A DNA stretch of 7,261 nt from Planctomycetota bacterium (GTDB lineage: Bacteria; Planctomycetota; Phycisphaerae; WQYP01). The stretch covers positions 1 to 7,261 of the forward strand of contig JAKAZF010000128.1 in NCBI GenBank assembly GCA_021826605.1, in the 5' to 3' direction. Below, one piece after another: positions 6,283 to 7,261 of this stretch. The notes beneath the pieces were generated by a model. The model ran no database searches and was not told the origin of the DNA. It worked only from the letters and a program-made list of their open reading frames with translations. The position numbers and the translations under genes were made by a program. Within the stretch, counting starts at the first letter, position 1. Each line of letters starts with the position of its first letter.

Positions 6283-6717
6283 TTAAATAATCAGGGCGCA
6301 ACGCTGGCGCAGCAGTGTTTTTGCGCCGGCATCGGCAGTGAAGTACCGCTGTGGACTGGTGGCAAATACAGCCGCACCTGTCACGCCCCTCAAGGCCGTT
6401 AAGCAGGCGGCGAATGAATGCCCGAAATGGTTGCAGATGGTGGTGGCAGAGTCGCGCAACACGCCTTTGAACAGGTGATCAAGGCACATCGGCTCAGAAT
6501 TGCGCCCGCACGATATTCCGTACAGGCCTGTCGGCCTCTGCTTAGGCAGATACCGCGACGCCACACCAGGCCCAGGGGCACACTGGCAGGCAGAAATTGA
6601 GGTAGCTCCAGGGGCCCTTATCAGGCCGATGACCATATCATGGCAAGGGCAGAATATCGGCGCGACAGCCACGATCAAAATCAATAGGGGGATAAAAGCC
6701 ATCCGAACAATGCCCAT
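6283..6717 (-). CDS. Small Cys-rich exported protein, first gene of the copper operon, family unknown
   Basis: 144-residue protein I cannot assign to a family. Residues 6-22 (MAFIPLLILIVAVAPIF) form a signal peptide or single membrane segment, followed at once by CPCHDM (23-28). Nine cysteines in all (23, 25, 44, 46, 70, 78, 95, 105, 140), including two CxC pairs, plus His26, His81, His97 and His100, would suit thiol-based metal binding or disulfides. The codons look like those of the neighbouring genes and the frame is uninterrupted. The start has no Shine-Dalgarno sequence, and an in-frame TGA lies 15 nt upstream, so the start is the ATG at 6717 or the one at 6702. The promoter spacing puts transcription start on the 6717 ATG, which would make the message leaderless. 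It lies 96 nt upstream of the Met-rich lipoprotein on the same strand, so a copper-related periplasmic role is inferred from context. A spurious frame is the main alternative. Confidence 0.6.
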   Translation of the reverse strand: MGIVRMAFIPLLILIVAVAPIFCPCHDMVIGLIRAPGATSISACQCAPGPGVASRYLPKQRPTGLYGISCGRNSEPMCLDHLFKGVLRDSATTICNHFGHSFAACLTALRGVTGAAVFATSPQRYFTADAGAKTLLRQRCALII

Positions 6718-6723
6718 CCGGTG

Positions 6724-6752
6724 ACTATATCAATGCGGGCAGACAGGGTCAA
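6724..6752 (-). promoter_or_regulatory. Sigma70-type promoter of the copper operon
   Basis: On the complement, TTGACC (6752-6747) and TATAGT (6729-6724) are separated by exactly 17 nt; each hexamer matches the consensus at five of six positions. The predicted start point, 7 nt past the -10 box, is about 6717, the A of the first ATG. The 17-nt spacer is unlike the 19-nt spacer typical of CueR/MerR-activated copper promoters. Confidence 0.6.
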
Positions 6753-6761
6753 GACGGAAAT

Positions 6762-6778
6762 CGGGCTGAATCAACCCG
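6762..6778. promoter_or_regulatory. 17-bp imperfect palindrome upstream of the -35 box, candidate operator
   Basis: CGGGCTGAATCAACCCG is symmetric about its central base with one mismatched pair (CGGG-x-TGA-x-TCA-x-CCCG pattern). It lies 9 nt upstream of the -35 box of the operon promoter, where activators often bind. The regulator is not in the window and I do not recognise the site as a known copper box. Confidence 0.35.
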
Positions 6779-6976
6779 GAGTGAACATCGATAACATTTT
6801 AGGGGTTCAGTTGGTGCCGCAATGTGCTAAGCGTTTTTTTCAGGGCTGGATACGTCACACCAAAAGTACCCGCGCTGCGCCCAATCACCGGTCTCGCTCG
6901 CCAGAAATACATGGCCGCGGGCTTGCCCGGAGATGCCCAATTGGGATGCTTCGGCCAAGGGATCGTGTTTGATACG

Positions 6977-7112
6977 GTGGCGCAGCCTCTGTGGCTCTTT
7001 TCTCTGTGCGCTAAAAACAAACAACAAGCATCATCATGCCATCGGCATGATACCTTTACTTGCACAGGGAAGTGTTACGATCTCGCGCAGAGACTCGGAG
7101 GCACGGAGAGAA
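6977..7112. repeat. Imperfect inverted repeat, CTCTGTG/CACAGAG type
   Basis: Left arm CCTCTGTGGCTC...CTCTGTGCG (about 6986-7010) pairs imperfectly with the right arm CGCGCAGAGACTCGGAGGCA... (about 7084-7109); roughly two thirds of positions match, and several of the mismatches are C/T changes that G·U pairs could tolerate in RNA. A smaller hairpin lies between the arms. The arms resemble short purine-rich repeats that recur between genes in many environmental genomes; that resemblance is from memory. Confidence 0.5.
7033..7051. repeat. Perfect 8-bp hairpin between the repeat arms
   Basis: ATCATGCC-ATC-GGCATGAT has perfect 8-bp arms and a 3-nt loop. It lies in the interior of the larger inverted repeat. 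No T-tract follows, so it is not an evident terminator. Confidence 0.45.
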
Positions 7113-7147
7113 TTAACAAATACAAAATAATCAGTTTCGCAAGTCCT

Positions 7148-7224
7148 CGCGTTCTTGGCGCTCCCGGCGGTGCAAATAATTACCCTGATTCACCGCGAAG
7201 GGCGCGGAGGACGCCAAGAAACGC
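7148..7224. repeat. Inverted repeat, CTTGGCG/CGCCAAG type
   Basis: Left arm CGTTCTTGGCG...GCGGTG (7150-7172) is the imperfect reverse complement of the right arm CACCGCGAAGG...CGCCAAGAAACG (7191-7223), with an AT-rich spacer of 18 nt. The outer and inner ends (CGTTCTTGGCG/CGCCAAGAAACG and GCGGTG/CACCGC) match best, while the middle differs by an insertion of several bases. CGCCAAG recurs at 7222-7228. It looks like a dispersed non-coding repeat unit. Confidence 0.55.
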
Positions 7225-7261
7225 CAAGCATACGGGATATGGACCTGCCCAATTGTCGTGA

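Larger units (their letters stand above)
6779..7261. other. Non-coding region with inverted repeats, no supportable gene
   Basis: No frame here has a ribosome binding site, a recognisable domain or coherent codon use. Reading frames at 6799-7065 (complement) and 6824-7261 (forward) cross repeat sequence and are judged spurious. The stretch holds an imperfect inverted repeat with arms near 6977-7010 and 7084-7112, a hairpin at 7033-7051, and a second inverted repeat at 7148-7224. Confidence 0.55.

Noticed and set aside
6799..7065. Complement-strand frame of 88 residues in the gene-free region
   Set aside because: It runs through the repeat arm, has no ribosome binding site and no family signature; a degraded gene cannot be excluded but is not supported.
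6977..7224. CRISPR array
   Set aside because: The repeats are inverted and imperfect, not regularly spaced direct repeats with unique spacers.
6824..7261. Forward frame reaching the window end
   Set aside because: It covers both inverted repeats and has no ribosome binding site or domain.

Overview
The window reads as chromosome of a diderm, moderately GC-rich environmental bacterium. Outer-membrane lipoproteins, a Tat-exported oxidase and a TolC-type channel indicate a Gram-negative envelope. A coproheme decarboxylase (HemQ/ChdC) points away from classical proteobacterial haem synthesis and towards lineages such as Planctomycetota, Acidobacteriota or Nitrospirota. Planctomycetota is my tentative preference; no phylogenetic marker in the window settles it.

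Positions 1-1996 hold two forward housekeeping genes: the 3' part of a class II CCA-adding/poly(A) polymerase family gene that enters from outside the window, and hemQ after a 142-nt gap. They converge on the reverse-strand genes across a 313-nt intergenic stretch (1997-2309), which contains several dyads but no gene I can support.

Positions 2310-6717 hold five reverse-strand genes that look like one periplasmic/outer-membrane copper-handling operon. In transcription order they are: a small Cys-rich exported protein of unknown family (6717-6283); a Met-rich lipoprotein (6186-5854); a TolC-family outer-membrane factor (5857-4457, overlapping the previous stop by 4 nt); a Tat-exported two-domain multicopper oxidase with a Met-rich tail (4421-3009); and a membrane-anchored blue-copper protein with rusticyanin-type ligand spacing (2963-2310). 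A good sigma70-type promoter (TTGACC-N17-TATAGT) lies directly upstream of the first gene. Its spacing puts transcription start on or next to that gene's ATG, which has no Shine-Dalgarno sequence, so a leaderless message is likely. A 17-bp imperfect palindrome lies just upstream of the -35 box. No inner-membrane copper pump (P-type ATPase, RND pump or adaptor) is encoded in the window, so the cluster looks specialised for oxidising, binding and exporting copper outside the cytoplasm.

Positions 6779-7261 contain no gene I can support. They hold imperfect inverted repeats of the CTCTGTG/CACAGAG and CTTGGCG/CGCCAAG types, probably a dispersed non-coding repeat that continues to or past the window edge.
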